A stretch of DNA of 64,000 bases. Origin: Rahnella aceris. GTDB lineage: Bacteria; Pseudomonadota; Gammaproteobacteria; Enterobacterales; Enterobacteriaceae. The notes under the pieces were generated by a model. That model did not search any database and was not told where the DNA came from. It was given only the letters and a program-made list of their open reading frames with translations. This document shows positions 43,548 to 55,533 of the stretch, one piece after another; the first letter of the stretch is position 1, and each line of letters opens with the position of its first letter. The position numbers were made by a program, and so were the translations under genes. Location of the stretch: assembly GCF_011684115.1 (NCBI RefSeq), contig NZ_JAADJV010000005.1, positions 1 to 64,000 of the forward strand, in the 5' to 3' direction.

Positions 43548-46208
43548 TTATTTCACCGACGGCGTCTTGGAACGCCACTGGCTGCCTGATTTAAGCGTAC
43601 TGCTTTCCTCAAATTTCACCGGATTATCACGATAAGCTTTCAGCTTGTTGCGCATCCAGCTGCTGGCATCACCCACGCCGCTGATCACCCCGGTCGTCGC
43701 TCCGCCGCCCAGGTGGACATGGAAAATACCGCGTGACGGGAAATCCAGATACTTAGGTGTGGAAAGATCCCATGAATGCCGGGAGAACAGTTCCCGGGTG
43801 TCGTGGCCCATCATTGAGGCATAAGCGGCATCGAATTTCAGCGGCAGGAGGCGTTCATGGATGGCATCCACCGAGGCACCAATTTCGGAATGCCCCATCA
43901 GGTAGCTGCCGCCGCTGCCCCAGTTCTGGGTGTTGAAATCAGCATTAACCTCATCTGCGGAAGTTGGCAGATGGCTGGCCGGGATCTGCCATGGCAGAAC
44001 CGGTTGACGCAGATGGCGGCTTAAGGAGGCACAGAAATCGAACGTACGCTCCCATTCGTATGGCGAATAACAATAACCATTGGCATATGAACGGATAGTG
44101 AAATCATCGGCTTCGTAACGGTCAGCGGCCATAAAATCAGCGCCTTTCGCCACATCAGGAGAACCGTCAGCACGGATATATTCGATGTCATCAAACACGC
44201 CGACCAGCAATGCATATTGCGCCGTCAGTCTGCCCGCAGTGAACGGATCAACCGTCATTTTTTTATGTTGCCCGTCAGCGGCATCAAAAACATCATCGTA
44301 GACGAAATCTTTATAAATCCACTGCGAACCTGCCACTCCCCACAGGTTGACCTGCCAGCCGAGTACGACGTCTGGCGCAACCACGCGCGTCAGCCAGTTT
44401 ACCGCCCGGATATAGCCTTTCAGGGTATTGGTGATGCCTGCCGGAACCTGCACATTCACATTGTGGTGGGCAAGTGCTTCGCTCAGAGGCTGACGAACCG
44501 GAATTTCATACGTTGGCAGGAAACCGTATTTCTGGCATTCGCCGAGATAATCCGGATTCACAATATACCCGGCTGGTACCGGATGTTCCGCATCCTGCTG
44601 GGATTGCGCCATTTGCAACGACTGAATAAAGTTGGCGAAGCTGAATTTATGGCGTACCGGATCGGCAATAATATTCGGCACATCACCCAATGATAAGTTA
44701 CAGGTGTAAGACACCATCAGCGGCAACACGGGTTCATTCAGTTTGGCGGAGACGTCCCGTGCCATTTTAATAATTTGCAGCGTCGGTTCTTTAGACGGTG
44801 ACAGATAATCGCCCGCATCGCCCATGCCGTCATCACCGGAATATTTGAAAATTGAAGACACACGCGCCGCGGCAAAATCATCCACGTTAGTCGGCACCAT
44901 ATTGGCGCAGGCACCAAAGGTGAGGAACTCAGGGAAACCTTTCACGTGCAGATTCGCCCCTTTCACAATCGTCACATTCAGCTGTGCCGGTGCATTCGCG
45001 CTGACCAGTAACGGCTGAGGGCTGACATCCACGTAATGTACGATGCCGTTGTGAATAAAGGTTCCCGAGACCACGGTATAAGAACCCGGCACAACCAGAA
45101 CTGGCTGCTCAATGCTGCCATTTTGCGCGGCAATCGCATCGAAGCGGTACTGACGCGGTGTAGCCGAATTGTCTGTCAGTCGCAGGGAAATGGATTTACT
45201 GACCGCGCTTTCCGCTTTCACACTGACCGTCAGCTTCGCAGCATTTGGCTGTGAATCACCACGCTGGCTGACCTGCGCCTGAGTGAAGTTAATGCTGTGA
45301 TACTGGCCGTCGAACTGACCGTCGTAATCATCAAACAGATAATGAATATTGTTCAGACGTAAATCGGCAATACGGATTTCAAAGCGGCCGGTAGCAGGTA
45401 AATGTTCCAGACGATATTGCTGGCCGGAGCGTACCGGCAGGCTCAGTTTATCTGTGCCGTTCTCGCTGCAAATCAGCGTCAGCTCTTCATCGCGCAAACC
45501 GGCAATGCCTGAGAAATTCAGTGCCACATCAATGGTCGTACTGCGATCCACAGCGCCGAAAGTGACGGCCAGCGAGGTGGTACGGCCTTTATCAATGGTG
45601 ATTTCTGTCTGTCCGAGATTGACAGGTACGCGGACAGTACCGTCTTCCGTGCTTAATTCTGCTGCAAAGACACTGTAATTCCCCGCATTGACGGAAAATT
45701 TAGAGACGTGACCAAACTCTGGCAAAACGCGCAATGTTTTATCGCCGCGCACCAGACGCAGTTCGAGTGCGGCATTTGTCAGCCCGGCAGGCAACGGCGG
45801 ACAACTGACCGACAATTCACCGGTAACACCCGGTTCTTCATCAGCGGCCAGCGCAAAGGTTTCGCGGAAATCAGACCAGGCAGGCGAATCCGCAGAGGAG
45901 ACGTTCAGCCCCATATGAATTTTCTGAATGGCATCGCCCACAGGCTGTCCATCGGTCGGCTCAATCGTCACTTTGACATCAAAAATCCCGCCGCCAACTT
46001 CCGTGGATTCCACTTTCGTGCCGAGCGGTTTCCACGGATTGGTTTCGACATTAATATCACCGGCAGTTATTTTTCCGGGTGCTGAAAATACGATCACTAA
46101 CTTTTCTTTAATATCAACCGCGCCGCCAGACGTTGATTTAATCTCATTCAAATCGAGAGTGGGATACCAGGCATCGTTGATCATGTTTAATTTAAATTGC
46201 AATTGCAT
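43548..46208 (-). CDS. Large multidomain protein of unknown function, possible TIM-barrel carbohydrate-active enzyme
   Basis: I do not recognise this 886-residue protein. The first 110 or so residues look like a beta-sandwich binding module (FKLNMINDAWYPTLDLNEI). Three beta-rich repeats of about 100 residues follow (about 115-215, 216-320, 325-430), each ending in a strand such as SLAVTFG, HSINFTQ or LNVTIVK. The C-terminal 440 residues look like a TIM-barrel hydrolase: LTFGACANM, LPLMVSYTCN, VLGWQVNLWG, DFMAADRYEADD and PVLPWQIPASHLP at strand-end-like positions, with Asp/Glu candidates. There is no signal peptide. The start MQLQFKL follows GGAG. Monocistronic, between mltB and mutS, not part of the E. 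coli core map, hence accessory. Confidence 0.8.
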   Translation of the reverse strand: MQLQFKLNMINDAWYPTLDLNEIKSTSGGAVDIKEKLVIVFSAPGKITAGDINVETNPWKPLGTKVESTEVGGGIFDVKVTIEPTDGQPVGDAIQKIHMGLNVSSADSPAWSDFRETFALAADEEPGVTGELSVSCPPLPAGLTNAALELRLVRGDKTLRVLPEFGHVSKFSVNAGNYSVFAAELSTEDGTVRVPVNLGQTEITIDKGRTTSLAVTFGAVDRSTTIDVALNFSGIAGLRDEELTLICSENGTDKLSLPVRSGQQYRLEHLPATGRFEIRIADLRLNNIHYLFDDYDGQFDGQYHSINFTQAQVSQRGDSQPNAAKLTVSVKAESAVSKSISLRLTDNSATPRQYRFDAIAAQNGSIEQPVLVVPGSYTVVSGTFIHNGIVHYVDVSPQPLLVSANAPAQLNVTIVKGANLHVKGFPEFLTFGACANMVPTNVDDFAAARVSSIFKYSGDDGMGDAGDYLSPSKEPTLQIIKMARDVSAKLNEPVLPLMVSYTCNLSLGDVPNIIADPVRHKFSFANFIQSLQMAQSQQDAEHPVPAGYIVNPDYLGECQKYGFLPTYEIPVRQPLSEALAHHNVNVQVPAGITNTLKGYIRAVNWLTRVVAPDVVLGWQVNLWGVAGSQWIYKDFVYDDVFDAADGQHKKMTVDPFTAGRLTAQYALLVGVFDDIEYIRADGSPDVAKGADFMAADRYEADDFTIRSYANGYCYSPYEWERTFDFCASLSRHLRQPVLPWQIPASHLPTSADEVNADFNTQNWGSGGSYLMGHSEIGASVDAIHERLLPLKFDAAYASMMGHDTRELFSRHSWDLSTPKYLDFPSRGIFHVHLGGGATTGVISGVGDASSWMRNKLKAYRDNPVKFEESSTLKSGSQWRSKTPSVK

Positions 46209-46630
46209 AATACTTCTCCGCAAAGATGGATAAATAGCGTGGAAAATCCCGTATTAATAAGGTCATCCGGGAACAGCCATCACCCTAGCAGAGGAGTAAA
46301 ACATTCATATCCACACTTAATTCATTTTATATACTTATTATTAATAATATTACGAACAACTAACCCATTAATATAACGGCACGTTTTTTATTATTATCAC
46401 CCCCTTATTATTATTCTCAAAAAAATAAAAACTCTATTATTACGCCCGTTGCAACATGTTCAAATCCCCTGACCTTTACGCTCTGCAAACGAAGGGGGTG
46501 TTACATGTCTGGTTTGCGCGATGCTTTCCATTTTTAGTTGTGACAGCTTCTTGCCCGCTGGGCTAAGATACGCAACAGAAAAAATCCTTAAACCCATCGC
46601 GTCGAAAAATGGATTAAAAAGATTAAGTCT
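46209..46630. other. AT-rich intergenic region between the accessory gene and mutS
   Basis: About 420 bases without a gene. Positions 46310-46445 are almost only A and T with runs such as TTATTATTAATAATATT, unlike the rest of the window, and lie directly upstream of the accessory gene. H-NS binding is likely by composition. The right part (46450-46630) should hold the mutS promoter; I cannot name its elements with confidence. Confidence 0.6.
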
Positions 46631-49186
46631 ATGACAAATAATGTAAACCTGGATGCCCACACACCAATGATGCAGCAGTATCTGCGTCTGAAAGCTGAGA
46701 ACCCGGAAGTTCTGCTGTTCTATCGCATGGGTGACTTTTACGAACTGTTTTATGACGATGCGAAACGCGCATCTCAGCTGATGGATATCTCCCTGACCAA
46801 ACGCGGCGCTTCTGCCGGTGAGCCGATCCCGATGGCGGGCGTGCCTTATCATGCGGTAGAAGGTTATCTGGCGAAACTGGTCCAGCTAGGGGAATCCGTC
46901 GCGATTGCTGAACAAATTGGCGACCCGGCCCTAAGTAAAGGGCCGGTTGAACGCAAAGTGGTACGCATCGTCACGCCGGGCACCGTCAGTGACGAAGCGT
47001 TGCTGAGCGAGCGTCATGATAACCTGCTGGCGGCTATCTGGCAGGACGGGCGCGGGTTTGGTTATGCCACGCTGGATATCAGTTCCGGCCGTTTCCGCGT
47101 CGCACAGCCTGACGATCTGGAAACCATGGCAGCCGAATTACAGCGCACAAATCCGGCGGAATTGCTGTATCCGGAAAGCTTTGAAGCCATGTCGCTGATT
47201 TCCTCCCGCCGTGGCCTGCGCCGCCGTCCGATGTGGGAATTCGAGCTGGAAACCGCGAAACAGCAGCTTAATCTGCAATTCGGTACCCGCGATCTGAGCG
47301 GCTTCGGCGTTGAGCAGGCTGCTCAGGCGCTGCGTGCTGCCGGTTGTCTGCTGCAATACGTTAAAGATACCCAGCGCACCGCCCTGCCGCATATCCGTGG
47401 CGTCACCATGGAGCGCCAGCAGGATGGGATTATTATGGATGCGGCCACGCGCCGTAATCTGGAGCTGACGCAAAACCTGGCAGGTGGTGTAGAGAACACG
47501 CTGACGGCAGTGCTGGATCAGGCGGTGACGCCGATGGGCAGCCGTATGCTCAAACGCTGGATCCACATGCCGAGCCGCGATATCAAACTGCTGACGCATC
47601 GTCAGCAGGCGATTGGTGCGTTACAGGATATCACCGCCGATTTACAGCCGGTGCTGCGTCAGGTCGGCGACCTCGAGCGTATTCTGGCACGTCTGGCACT
47701 GCGCAGCGCACGTCCGCGTGACCTGGCCCGAATGCGCCATGCGATGCAGCAACTGCCGGAAATCCGTGGAATTTTGCAGGAAACCGAAGCCGCTCATGTA
47801 AAAACGCTGGTTGAGCAAACCGGTGAATTCACTGAACTGGTAGAACTGCTCGAACGCGCAGTGATCGAAAGCCCGCCGGTTCTGGTGCGTGACGGTGGCG
47901 TTATCGCGCCGGGTTACAATGCTGAGCTGGATGAGTGGCGCGCACTGGCAGACGGCGCGACGGACTATCTCGACCGCTTAGAAATCCGCGAACGCGAAAA
48001 GCTGGGGCTGGATACGCTGAAAGTCGGCTTTAACGGCGTTCATGGATATTACATTCAGGTCAGCCGCGGTCAGAGCCATCTGGTGCCGATTCATTACGTC
48101 CGTCGCCAGACGCTGAAAAATGCCGAGCGCTACATTATTCCTGAACTCAAAGAGTACGAAGACAAGGTGCTGACCTCCAAAGGCAAAGCCTTGTCTCTGG
48201 AAAAGGCGCTGTACGAAGAGTTGTTCGATTTGCTGATGCCGCACCTGTCTGCATTACAGCAAAGCGCCAGTGCACTGGCCGAACTGGATGTGCTGAGTAA
48301 TCTGGCGGAACGCGCGTACACACTGAATTACGCCTGTCCGACCATGAGTGAAAAACCAGGCATTAATATTACCGGCGGTCGCCATCCGGTGGTTGAGCAG
48401 GTGCTAAGTGAACCGTTTATTTCTAACCCGCTGAACATGTCCCCGGCGCGACGGATGCTTATTATCACCGGTCCGAACATGGGCGGTAAAAGTACCTATA
48501 TGCGCCAGGCAGCACTGATTGTTCTGATGGCGCATATCGGCAGCTATGTGCCGGCGGAAGCCGCTGTCATCGGGCCGGTGGATCGCATCTTCACCCGTGT
48601 CGGTGCCGCGGACGATCTGGCTTCCGGACGTTCAACCTTTATGGTGGAAATGACTGAAACTGCCAATATCCTGCATAACGCGACGGAAAACAGCCTGGTG
48701 CTGATGGATGAAATCGGGCGCGGGACATCAACGTACGATGGTTTGTCGCTGGCATGGGCATGTGCGGAAAACCTCGCCAGCCGTATTAAAGCCATGACAT
48801 TGTTCGCCACCCATTATTTCGAGCTGACCACCCTGCCGGAAAAAATGGAAGGCACCGTCAACGTGCATCTGGATGCTATCGAACACGGCGACACTATCGC
48901 GTTTATGCACAGCGTACAGGATGGCGCCGCCAGCAAGAGTTATGGTCTGGCCGTTGCCGCACTGGCTGGTGTGCCACGTGATGTGATTAAGCGCGCCCGT
49001 CAGAAACTGAAAGAGCTGGAAACGTTGTCGAACAACGCTGCCGCCAGCAAAGTTGACGGTCCGCAACTGGCTTTACTGACCGAAGAAGTGTCTCCGGCAG
49101 TTGAGGCACTGGAGTCACTGGATGCAGATTCTTTATCGCCACGTCAGGCGCTGGAATGGATCTATCGTCTGAAAGATATGGTGTAA
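46631..49186 (+). CDS. mutS: DNA mismatch repair protein MutS
   Basis: It recognises mismatches and recruits MutL. The 851 residues (E. coli 853) carry the mismatch-reading Phe-x-Glu in [10 protein letters not shown] (about 31-40), the clamp and lever regions, Walker [14 protein letters not shown] (about 614) and [14 protein letters not shown], plus the C-terminal helix-turn-helix. It converges with rpoS, separated by a shared terminator. Confidence 0.99.
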   Translation: MTNNVNLDAHTPMMQQYLRLKAENPEVLLFYRMGDFYELFYDDAKRASQLMDISLTKRGASAGEPIPMAGVPYHAVEGYLAKLVQLGESVAIAEQIGDPALSKGPVERKVVRIVTPGTVSDEALLSERHDNLLAAIWQDGRGFGYATLDISSGRFRVAQPDDLETMAAELQRTNPAELLYPESFEAMSLISSRRGLRRRPMWEFELETAKQQLNLQFGTRDLSGFGVEQAAQALRAAGCLLQYVKDTQRTALPHIRGVTMERQQDGIIMDAATRRNLELTQNLAGGVENTLTAVLDQAVTPMGSRMLKRWIHMPSRDIKLLTHRQQAIGALQDITADLQPVLRQVGDLERILARLALRSARPRDLARMRHAMQQLPEIRGILQETEAAHVKTLVEQTGEFTELVELLERAVIESPPVLVRDGGVIAPGYNAELDEWRALADGATDYLDRLEIREREKLGLDTLKVGFNGVHGYYIQVSRGQSHLVPIHYVRRQTLKNAERYIIPELKEYEDKVLTSKGKALSLEKALYEELFDLLMPHLSALQQSASALAELDVLSNLAERAYTLNYACPTMSEKPGINITGGRHPVVEQVLSEPFISNPLNMSPARRMLIITGPNMGGKSTYMRQAALIVLMAHIGSYVPAEAAVIGPVDRIFTRVGAADDLASGRSTFMVEMTETANILHNATENSLVLMDEIGRGTSTYDGLSLAWACAENLASRIKAMTLFATHYFELTTLPEKMEGTVNVHLDAIEHGDTIAFMHSVQDGAASKSYGLAVAALAGVPRDVIKRARQKLKELETLSNNAAASKVDGPQLALLTEEVSPAVEALESLDADSLSPRQALEWIYRLKDMV

Positions 49187-49213
49187 ACGTCCGCTGAACT
49201 GAACCGGATGCAT

Positions 49214-49246
49214 AAAAAAACGGTGGGGATTAACCCACCGTTTTTA
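49214..49246. terminator. Bidirectional terminator between mutS and rpoS
   Basis: ACGGTGGG/CCCACCGT stem flanked by A7 and T5, serving both convergent genes. Confidence 0.93.
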
Positions 49247-49284
49247 TTGGATGCTGCATATTGTGGCAATTGCCTGTGAGTTAT

Positions 49285-50271
49285 TTACTCACGGAAAAGT
49301 GCTTCGATACTCAGTCCTTGCCCCTGCAGGATTTCACGCAGGCGACGCAAACCTTCTACCTGAATCTGACGAACACGTTCACGTGTCAGACCAATTTCGC
49401 GGCCCACATCTTCCAGCGTTGCCGCTTCATAGCCTAACAGGCCAAAACGACGCGCCAGCACTTCACGCTGTTTTGCATTCAACTCGAATAACCACTTCAC
49501 GATACTCTGTTTCATATCGTCGTCTTGTGTGGTGTCTTCCGGGCCGTTGTCTTTTTCATCCGCCAGAATATCTAACAACGCTTTCTCTGAGTCACCACCC
49601 AATGGGGTGTCTACAGAAGTGATGCGTTCATTCAGGCGCAACATACGGCTGACGTCATGTACCGGTTTGTCGAGTTGCTCAGCAATCTCTTCAGCGCTCG
49701 GTTCATGGTCCAGTTTATGTGCAAGTTCACGTGCGGTACGCAGGTAAACGTTCAGTTCTTTAACGATATGAATCGGCAGACGAATAGTACGGGTTTGATT
49801 CATAATCGCCCGTTCGATTGTCTGACGGATCCACCATGTTGCATAGGTAGAGAAACGGAAGCCGCGCTCAGGGTCGAATTTTTCAACCGCACGGATCAGA
49901 CCGAGGTTACCTTCCTCGATCAAATCCAGCAGTGCCAGACCGCGGTTACTGTAGCGGCGGGCAATTTTAACCACCAAACGCAGATTACTTTCAATCATAC
50001 GGCGGCGGGAAGGAACATCTCCCCGCAGCGCGCGTCGTGCGAAATAAACTTCCTCTTCTGCGGTAAGCAGAGGGGAATAACCGATTTCACCGAGGTACAG
50101 TTGAGTGGCATCCAGCACTCGTTGGCTTACAGTCTGCGACAACAATTCTTCTTCAGCATCGTTGTAGGCAGTCTCTTCGACTATTGCTTTCTCGTCAAAG
50201 GCTTCAGCGCTGTTCTCATCGAAATCTACATCATCATGTAACTCGTTAACTTTCAGCGTATTCTGACTCAT
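49285..50271 (-). CDS. rpoS: Stationary-phase sigma factor RpoS
   Basis: Sigma-38 of 328 residues (E. coli 330). Region 1.2 to 2 ([28 protein letters not shown] core), region 2.4 ([24 protein letters not shown] core) and the region 4.2 HTH ([17 protein letters not shown]) are intact. Transcribed after nlpD; in E. coli the main rpoS promoter lies inside nlpD, and the same layout is present here. The N-terminal acidic segment is slightly shorter. Confidence 0.98.
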   Translation of the reverse strand: MSQNTLKVNELHDDVDFDENSAEAFDEKAIVEETAYNDAEEELLSQTVSQRVLDATQLYLGEIGYSPLLTAEEEVYFARRALRGDVPSRRRMIESNLRLVVKIARRYSNRGLALLDLIEEGNLGLIRAVEKFDPERGFRFSTYATWWIRQTIERAIMNQTRTIRLPIHIVKELNVYLRTARELAHKLDHEPSAEEIAEQLDKPVHDVSRMLRLNERITSVDTPLGGDSEKALLDILADEKDNGPEDTTQDDDMKQSIVKWLFELNAKQREVLARRFGLLGYEAATLEDVGREIGLTRERVRQIQVEGLRRLREILQGQGLSIEALFRE

Positions 50272-50322
50272 AAGCTGCTCCTACCCGTGGTCCCGAGGGC
50301 AGAATCGATGCTCTGCCCCGAT

Positions 50323-51345
50323 TTATCGCTGCGGAAGATAACGCAGCGGGTTTACGGATTTCCCCTTGTAACGAATTTCAAAATGCAATCTTACTGAACT
50401 GGTTCCGGTGCTACCCATAGTCGCTATTTTTTGACCCGCCTGCACTTCTTGTTGTTCCCGGACCAGCATTGTATCGTTATGTGCATAGGCGCTCAGGTAA
50501 TCATCATTGTGTTTGATGATGATCAGATTACCGTAACCGCGAAGAGCATTACCGGCGTAGACCACACGCCCCGAGGCGGTTGCTACGACAGACTGTCCAC
50601 GCGAACCAGCAATATCGATCCCCTTATTTCCCCCTTCAGAAGCTGAGAAATTATCGATAATTTTCCCGTCAGTCGGCCATTTCCAGGAGGAAACCGGACC
50701 GCCATTATTTGTAGATGTGGCGACGGGAGTGCTGGCTACAGCAACAGGTGTTGTGGTGGTAGTAACTGCACCTGATGAAGGCAACATCTTGCCTACATTC
50801 TGTTTACCAGAAGAATCAGAATACGTGGTAGTTGGTTGAGATGCAACCACAGAACCTGTGAGCATGCCCCCGGTTGGAACTTTCGGAACACCGCCATTTG
50901 TGGCATCTGTGACCGCTATCGCACCCCCGGTACTTGCTGCGGAAGAGACGTTATTTATCTGGATTGTCTGGCCAACTTCGAGGCTGTATGGCTCTGGGAT
51001 ATTATTGCGCGCGGCCAGGTCGCGGAAGTCATTGCCCGTGATCCATGCAATATAAAACAGAGTGTCGCCACGCTTCACCTGATAGGTGCTGCCACTGTAA
51101 CTTCCCTTAGGGATTGAGTTATAGCTGCGGTTGTACACAATGTGTCCGCCAGGGCCGACAGCAGGCGCCATTTGCGGAGTGGAATTCAGAGTATTCTGAC
51201 TACTATTGCCACTGCCACCGCCGCCATTAACGCTGCTGATGGGTGCAGATGTCGTTGAATTGTTCGTACATCCCGCCATCCAGGCACTGATAAAAGTACA
51301 CATTACAATGCGGCTTAGTGTTTTTATTGGGCTTCCCGTGCTCAT
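50323..51345 (-). CDS. nlpD: Lipoprotein NlpD, amidase activator
   Basis: A 340-residue outer-membrane lipoprotein that activates the amidase AmiC at the septum. Lipobox SAWMAGC (Cys near 26), a LysM domain ([20 protein letters not shown], about 86-130), a low-complexity Thr/Val/Pro linker, and a C-terminal degenerate LytM/M23 domain (about 220-335). It is shorter than E. coli NlpD (379), mostly in the linker. Upstream of rpoS, with the rpoS promoter expected inside it. Confidence 0.96.
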   Translation of the reverse strand: MSTGSPIKTLSRIVMCTFISAWMAGCTNNSTTSAPISSVNGGGGSGNSSQNTLNSTPQMAPAVGPGGHIVYNRSYNSIPKGSYSGSTYQVKRGDTLFYIAWITGNDFRDLAARNNIPEPYSLEVGQTIQINNVSSAASTGGAIAVTDATNGGVPKVPTGGMLTGSVVASQPTTTYSDSSGKQNVGKMLPSSGAVTTTTTPVAVASTPVATSTNNGGPVSSWKWPTDGKIIDNFSASEGGNKGIDIAGSRGQSVVATASGRVVYAGNALRGYGNLIIIKHNDDYLSAYAHNDTMLVREQQEVQAGQKIATMGSTGTSSVRLHFEIRYKGKSVNPLRYLPQR

Positions 51346-51587
51346 ATTTCCCCCGTTACGGCAATCTCAGAATATCTCTTTAACCTCGCACACCGCGCCA
51401 GCTGGCGCTTTTCGTGTCATCAGACACGGTGCGGGCAGGCAACATGCTCATTCAGGCCTTTGCCCAAATGCCGCTGTGCCATAAAAAACTGTAGTGGATG
51501 CTATCAACATCGCCAGTACAGCACCATATAACAGTTGTATTTAAATTTTAAGAGGTTAGTCCTGCAGGGATCGGCTTATCACCGGTT

Positions 51588-52214
51588 TCAGGCGAGCTCG
51601 CCTTTCACCAGCGGGACAAAACGAACGGCTTCGATAGTCTCTGCAACAAACTCGTCACCACGTCGTGTGACCCGTTGCAATGTTTGATTTTCTTCGCCCA
51701 CGGGCAGAATTAATACGCCGCCATCATCGAGTTGTTGCAGTAGATCTTGAGGTATTTCAGGAGGTGCAGCAGTGACAATAATGGCATCGAACGGGCCACG
51801 CGAAGGCCAGCCCTGCCAGCCGTCACCATGACGGGTGGAGACATTATGCAAATCGAGTTGCTTGAGGCGTCTTTTGGCCTGCCACTGCAACCCTTTGATG
51901 CGCTCAACCGAGAAAACATGTTCAACCAGATGTGCCAGAATCGCAGTCTGATAGCCTGACCCGGTGCCAATTTCCAGCACGCGTGAAGTGGGCTCAAGGC
52001 GCAGCAGCTCGGTCATTCTCGCCACGGTATAAGGCTGAGAAATGGTCTGACCGGAGCCAATAGGCAACGCAGTGTTTTCGTAAGCTTTATGCTGAAATGC
52101 CTCATCCACGAAACGCTCACGCGGCACAGATTCTATGGCATGCAACAGTTTTTCATCATGAATGCCCTGCTGGCGAAGTTGTTCCAGCAGGTTGTACATC
52201 GGTTTATTCACCAT
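51588..52214 (-). CDS. pcm: Protein-L-isoaspartate O-methyltransferase
   Basis: It repairs isoaspartyl damage using SAM. The 208 residues (E. coli length) contain the SAM motifs [18 protein letters not shown] (about 79) and [15 protein letters not shown]. It overlaps the surE end, as in the conserved surE-pcm-nlpD-rpoS order. About 240 nt with no evident gene separate it from nlpD. Confidence 0.98.
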   Translation of the reverse strand: MVNKPMYNLLEQLRQQGIHDEKLLHAIESVPRERFVDEAFQHKAYENTALPIGSGQTISQPYTVARMTELLRLEPTSRVLEIGTGSGYQTAILAHLVEHVFSVERIKGLQWQAKRRLKQLDLHNVSTRHGDGWQGWPSRGPFDAIIVTAAPPEIPQDLLQQLDDGGVLILPVGEENQTLQRVTRRGDEFVAETIEAVRFVPLVKGELA

Positions 52215-52968
52215 TCGCGCTCACCCCGGCCTTTTCCAACCATGAGACCACGACATCCTGAGCCGCATAGGCGGTTAAATCCACCTGAAGTGGCGTCACT
52301 GAAACATAACCTTGCGCGACAGCAGCAAAATCAGTATCAGGTGCGACATCAAATTTATCCCCCGGCGGGCCAATCCAGTACAAGTCCTGACCACGCGGGT
52401 CCTGCTGACAAAATACCTGCTCGGCCGGATGACGGCTACCGCAACGCGTCACCTTGATCCCCTTGATCTGCGAAAGTGGCAAATCCGGGACGTTAATATT
52501 CAGAATTTTGCCAGTACGCAAAGGCTCACGCGCCAGAGCCCTGAGGATCCGACAGGTGATGATCGCCGCCGTGTCATAATGCTGATGGCCGTCCAGTGAG
52601 ACCGCCAGCGCGGGAAAGCCCAGATGGCGGCCTTCCATCGCGGCGGCGACCGTACCGGAATAGATGACGTCGTCACCCAGATTCGGCCCCGCATTGATGC
52701 CAGAGACCACTATATCTGGCTTAGGGCGCATCAGCGTATTCACGCCAAGATACACACAATCGGTCGGCGTACCGTTAATTACGGCGGTATCCCCGTTAGG
52801 GTAAGACTGAATACGCAACGGGCCGTCCAGCGTCAACGCATTAGATGCGCCGCTACGGTTACGATCAGGGGCCACCAGCGTCACGTCAGCAAATTCACGC
52901 AGTGCTGACGCCAGCGCCTGTATACCCGGAGCCAGTACGCCGTCGTCGTTACTCAGTAATATCCGCAT
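52204..52968 (-). CDS. surE: 5'/3'-nucleotidase SurE
   Basis: A 254-residue metal-dependent phosphatase for nucleoside monophosphates, a stationary-phase survival factor. Metal-site residues are in LLSNDDGV (Asp8, Asp9), RSGASNALT (Ser39) and [14 protein letters not shown] (Asn92). The start MRILLSNDD is chosen to match E. coli; an ATG three codons upstream is also possible. It overlaps the truD end by 20 nt. Confidence 0.97.
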   Translation of the reverse strand: MRILLSNDDGVLAPGIQALASALREFADVTLVAPDRNRSGASNALTLDGPLRIQSYPNGDTAVINGTPTDCVYLGVNTLMRPKPDIVVSGINAGPNLGDDVIYSGTVAAAMEGRHLGFPALAVSLDGHQHYDTAAIITCRILRALAREPLRTGKILNINVPDLPLSQIKGIKVTRCGSRHPAEQVFCQQDPRGQDLYWIGPPGDKFDVAPDTDFAAVAQGYVSVTPLQVDLTAYAAQDVVVSWLEKAGVSANGE

Positions 52969-53998
52969 CACTTTCATCCAGATTCATCAGTTCACGCACC
53001 ACGCTGGTGGCATAACTGCCGGCCGGTAACCAGAATTTGAGTTCCAGAGTAACATCATCCCAGCGCTGCCATTGCATCTGCAAAGGTTGCAGCATGATGG
53101 CACGACGTGCCGGTTCGACCCTCTCACGGTTAAGCAGCGACAGTAAATCCTCCTGACCATTCAGACAGGCCAGCTCATAGGCTTCAGCGTCTTCGAGTGT
53201 GCCCAGCGGGCCATCTCCCGGCAACGGTGCGGTTACCAGCAATTCACCGTTTTCAACGCGCGGTAGCAGCGATTCAAACTCTTCGGCTTTCGCCACAAAC
53301 CAACTGCCACGGCCACTCAGTTGCAGGGCATCACCCAGCATCGGCAGACGTACGGTGCCATCGGCCAGACGCTGGCTGGCGACGATATTGAACATCGCAC
53401 TGCGGCTGGCGGAAAGATAGAAGCTGCGTTTGGCGCGTTCTTTCGGACGGGCTTCATTGGTTGCCCAGCGTTTCGCCTGCACCAGATTATTGCCACCACG
53501 ACCAAAGCGCTGGGTGCCGAAATAGTTCGGTACGCCCTGTTGGGTGATTTTTTCCAGACGCGCCTCGACATCAGCCATATCGCTTACCTGACGCAGCACC
53601 AGCGTAAACGCGTTGCCTTTCAGCGTACCGATACGCATCTTTTTGCGATGGCGTGAGGCGCGGACAACTTCGCAGCCTTCGAGATCAAACTGGCTTAAAT
53701 AGGGATCAGTCTTGCCCGGCAGATGCAGGCAAAACCATTGTTCGGTAACGGCATGGCGGTCTTTGAGACCGGCATAACTGACATCGCGCGGATGCACTTT
53801 GGCAAATCGCGCCAGTTGTTCCGCGACAAACTGCGTGTTACAGCCATTTTTGCGGATCCGCACCAACAGATGTTCACCTTCGCCATCCGGCTCAAAACCC
53901 AGATCCTCTTCGACAATAAAGTCTTCGGGATTGGCTTTCAGCAGGCCGGTGGCAACAGGCTCGCCCAGCAACCAGGTGAGACGGGACATATCTATCAT
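52949..53998 (-). CDS. truD: tRNA pseudouridine(13) synthase TruD
   Basis: It makes pseudouridine 13 in tRNA-Glu. The 349 residues equal E. coli TruD. The catalytic Asp is in [10 protein letters not shown] (about 80), and [14 protein letters not shown] is typical of the family. The start [12 protein letters not shown] is chosen to match E. coli, with GGAAG upstream; a GTG five codons earlier also has a ribosome-binding site. Five-gene operon with ispD, ispF, surE and pcm. Confidence 0.96.
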   Translation of the reverse strand: MIDMSRLTWLLGEPVATGLLKANPEDFIVEEDLGFEPDGEGEHLLVRIRKNGCNTQFVAEQLARFAKVHPRDVSYAGLKDRHAVTEQWFCLHLPGKTDPYLSQFDLEGCEVVRASRHRKKMRIGTLKGNAFTLVLRQVSDMADVEARLEKITQQGVPNYFGTQRFGRGGNNLVQAKRWATNEARPKERAKRSFYLSASRSAMFNIVASQRLADGTVRLPMLGDALQLSGRGSWFVAKAEEFESLLPRVENGELLVTAPLPGDGPLGTLEDAEAYELACLNGQEDLLSLLNRERVEPARRAIMLQPLQMQWQRWDDVTLELKFWLPAGSYATSVVRELMNLDESDADITE

Positions 53999-54017
53999 GC
54001 GGTAATCTTCCACAACA

Positions 54018-54491
54018 TCATTCCTTAATCAGCAGAGCAACGGCTTCGCAGGCAATACCTTCGCCACGGCCAGTAAAGCCCAGCTGTTCGGTTGTCGTGG
54101 CTTTCACGTTGACGTCATCCATATGACATTGCAGATCTTCTGCCAGAAACACGCGCATCTGCGGGATGTGCGGAGCCATTTTCGGTGCCTGTGCGATGAT
54201 CGTGATATCCAGATTGCCCAGCTTGTAGCCTTTTGCACGGATACGGCGCCAGGCTTCGCGCAGCAGTTCGCGGCTGTCAGCACCTTTGAATGCCGGGTCA
54301 GTGTCCGGAAAAAGTTTACCTATATCTCCCAGCGCAGCGGCACCAAGCAGTGCGTCCGTAGCCGCGTGCAGGGCAACATCACCATCTGAATGCGCCAGTA
54401 AACCCTGCGGATAAGGGATACGCACACCACCGATCACCAGCGGGCCTTCTCCGCCAAATTTATGTACATCAAAACCGTGACCGATACGCAT
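54018..54491 (-). CDS. ispF: 2-C-methyl-D-erythritol 2,4-cyclodiphosphate synthase
   Basis: MEP-pathway enzyme releasing CMP and forming MEcPP. The 157 residues start [12 protein letters not shown] with the zinc ligands Asp8 and His10, and contain [19 protein letters not shown] (His42). The start overlaps the ispD stop by one base. Confidence 0.98.
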   Translation of the reverse strand: MRIGHGFDVHKFGGEGPLVIGGVRIPYPQGLLAHSDGDVALHAATDALLGAAALGDIGKLFPDTDPAFKGADSRELLREAWRRIRAKGYKLGNLDITIIAQAPKMAPHIPQMRVFLAEDLQCHMDDVNVKATTTEQLGFTGRGEGIACEAVALLIKE

Positions 54492-55210
54492 TATGCGTTC
54501 TCCTCCTGGGATAAGCGGGTTAAATAGAATTCAGCCAGGGCCAGATCTTCTGGCCTCGTGACTTTAATATTATCGGCCCGTGCCGGGATCAGCATAGGAT
54601 GAAAACCGCAATATTCCATTGCCGAGGCTTCATCTGTGACCACCGCACCTTCATTGAGTGCACGGCGCAGGCAGGTTTTCAGTAATTCGAGCGGGAAAAA
54701 TTGCGGCGTCAGTGCATGCCACAGGTCCTGACGATCGACCGTATGTGCAATCGCTGTAATGCCCGGTTCACCACGCTTCATCGTGTCGCGCACGGGGGCG
54801 GCAAGGATCCCGCCCACTTTACTGGTGGTGGCAATCGCCAGCAGATTATGGAGATCGTCAGGATGCAGACACGGGCGCGCGGCATCATGTACCAACACCC
54901 AGCCGCTGTCTCCGGCAACATCCAGCCCGGCCATCACCGACTCAGCACGTTCCGCACCGCCTGCAACCACGCGAATACGCGGATCACGGGCAATGGGAAG
55001 TTGTTCGAATTGCGTATCGTGCGGGCTTAATGCCACGATAACCTGACTGACTTTGCCGCTTTGCAGCAAAGCGCAAATTGAGTGTTCTATCAGCGTCTTA
55101 CCGCCAATAGAAAGATATTGCTTGGGGCATTCTGCCTGCATACGGCTGCCAATGCCGGCAGCCGGTAACACGGCAATAACCTCTGGAAGGGAAACTGCGA
55201 TATGGCTCAT
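54491..55210 (-). CDS. ispD: 2-C-methyl-D-erythritol 4-phosphate cytidylyltransferase
   Basis: It makes CDP-ME in the MEP isoprenoid pathway. The 239 residues have the nucleotide-binding [20 protein letters not shown] near the N-terminus and VHDAARPCL (about 108). It lies two bases after ftsB, the conserved ftsB-ispD-ispF order. Confidence 0.98.
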   Translation of the reverse strand: MSHIAVSLPEVIAVLPAAGIGSRMQAECPKQYLSIGGKTLIEHSICALLQSGKVSQVIVALSPHDTQFEQLPIARDPRIRVVAGGAERAESVMAGLDVAGDSGWVLVHDAARPCLHPDDLHNLLAIATTSKVGGILAAPVRDTMKRGEPGITAIAHTVDRQDLWHALTPQFFPLELLKTCLRRALNEGAVVTDEASAMEYCGFHPMLIPARADNIKVTRPEDLALAEFYLTRLSQEENA

Positions 55211-55212
55211 GG

Positions 55213-55533
55213 CTATTGATTCAGGTTGTTTTGCGAAACGGTGCTACCAGGCGCACGTTTGTTGTCAGGCACCAGACGATAAAAAGTCTCGCCGGGTTTA
55301 ATCATGCCCAGTTCATTGCGTGCGCGTTCTTCGATCGCTTCCTGACCGCCGTTTAAATCGTCGATTTCTGCGAAAAGTTGATCATTACGTGATTTCAGTT
55401 TGCCGTTATTAACTTGTTGCACCTGAACGTCATCGTTTACACGTACATAATCGTGAATACCATTCTTACCCAGCCACAGCGAATACTGTAGCCAGCCAAG
55501 TAAAATCAGTAATAGCAGTGTTAGTTTGCCCAT
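55213..55533 (-). CDS. ftsB: Cell division protein FtsB
   Basis: A 106-residue bitopic membrane protein of the FtsQLB divisome complex. Membrane segment [20 protein letters not shown], then a periplasmic coiled coil (about 30-70, [20 protein letters not shown]) with conserved [15 protein letters not shown]. Essential in E. coli. Confidence 0.97.
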   Translation of the reverse strand: MGKLTLLLLILLGWLQYSLWLGKNGIHDYVRVNDDVQVQQVNNGKLKSRNDQLFAEIDDLNGGQEAIEERARNELGMIKPGETFYRLVPDNKRAPGSTVSQNNLNQ

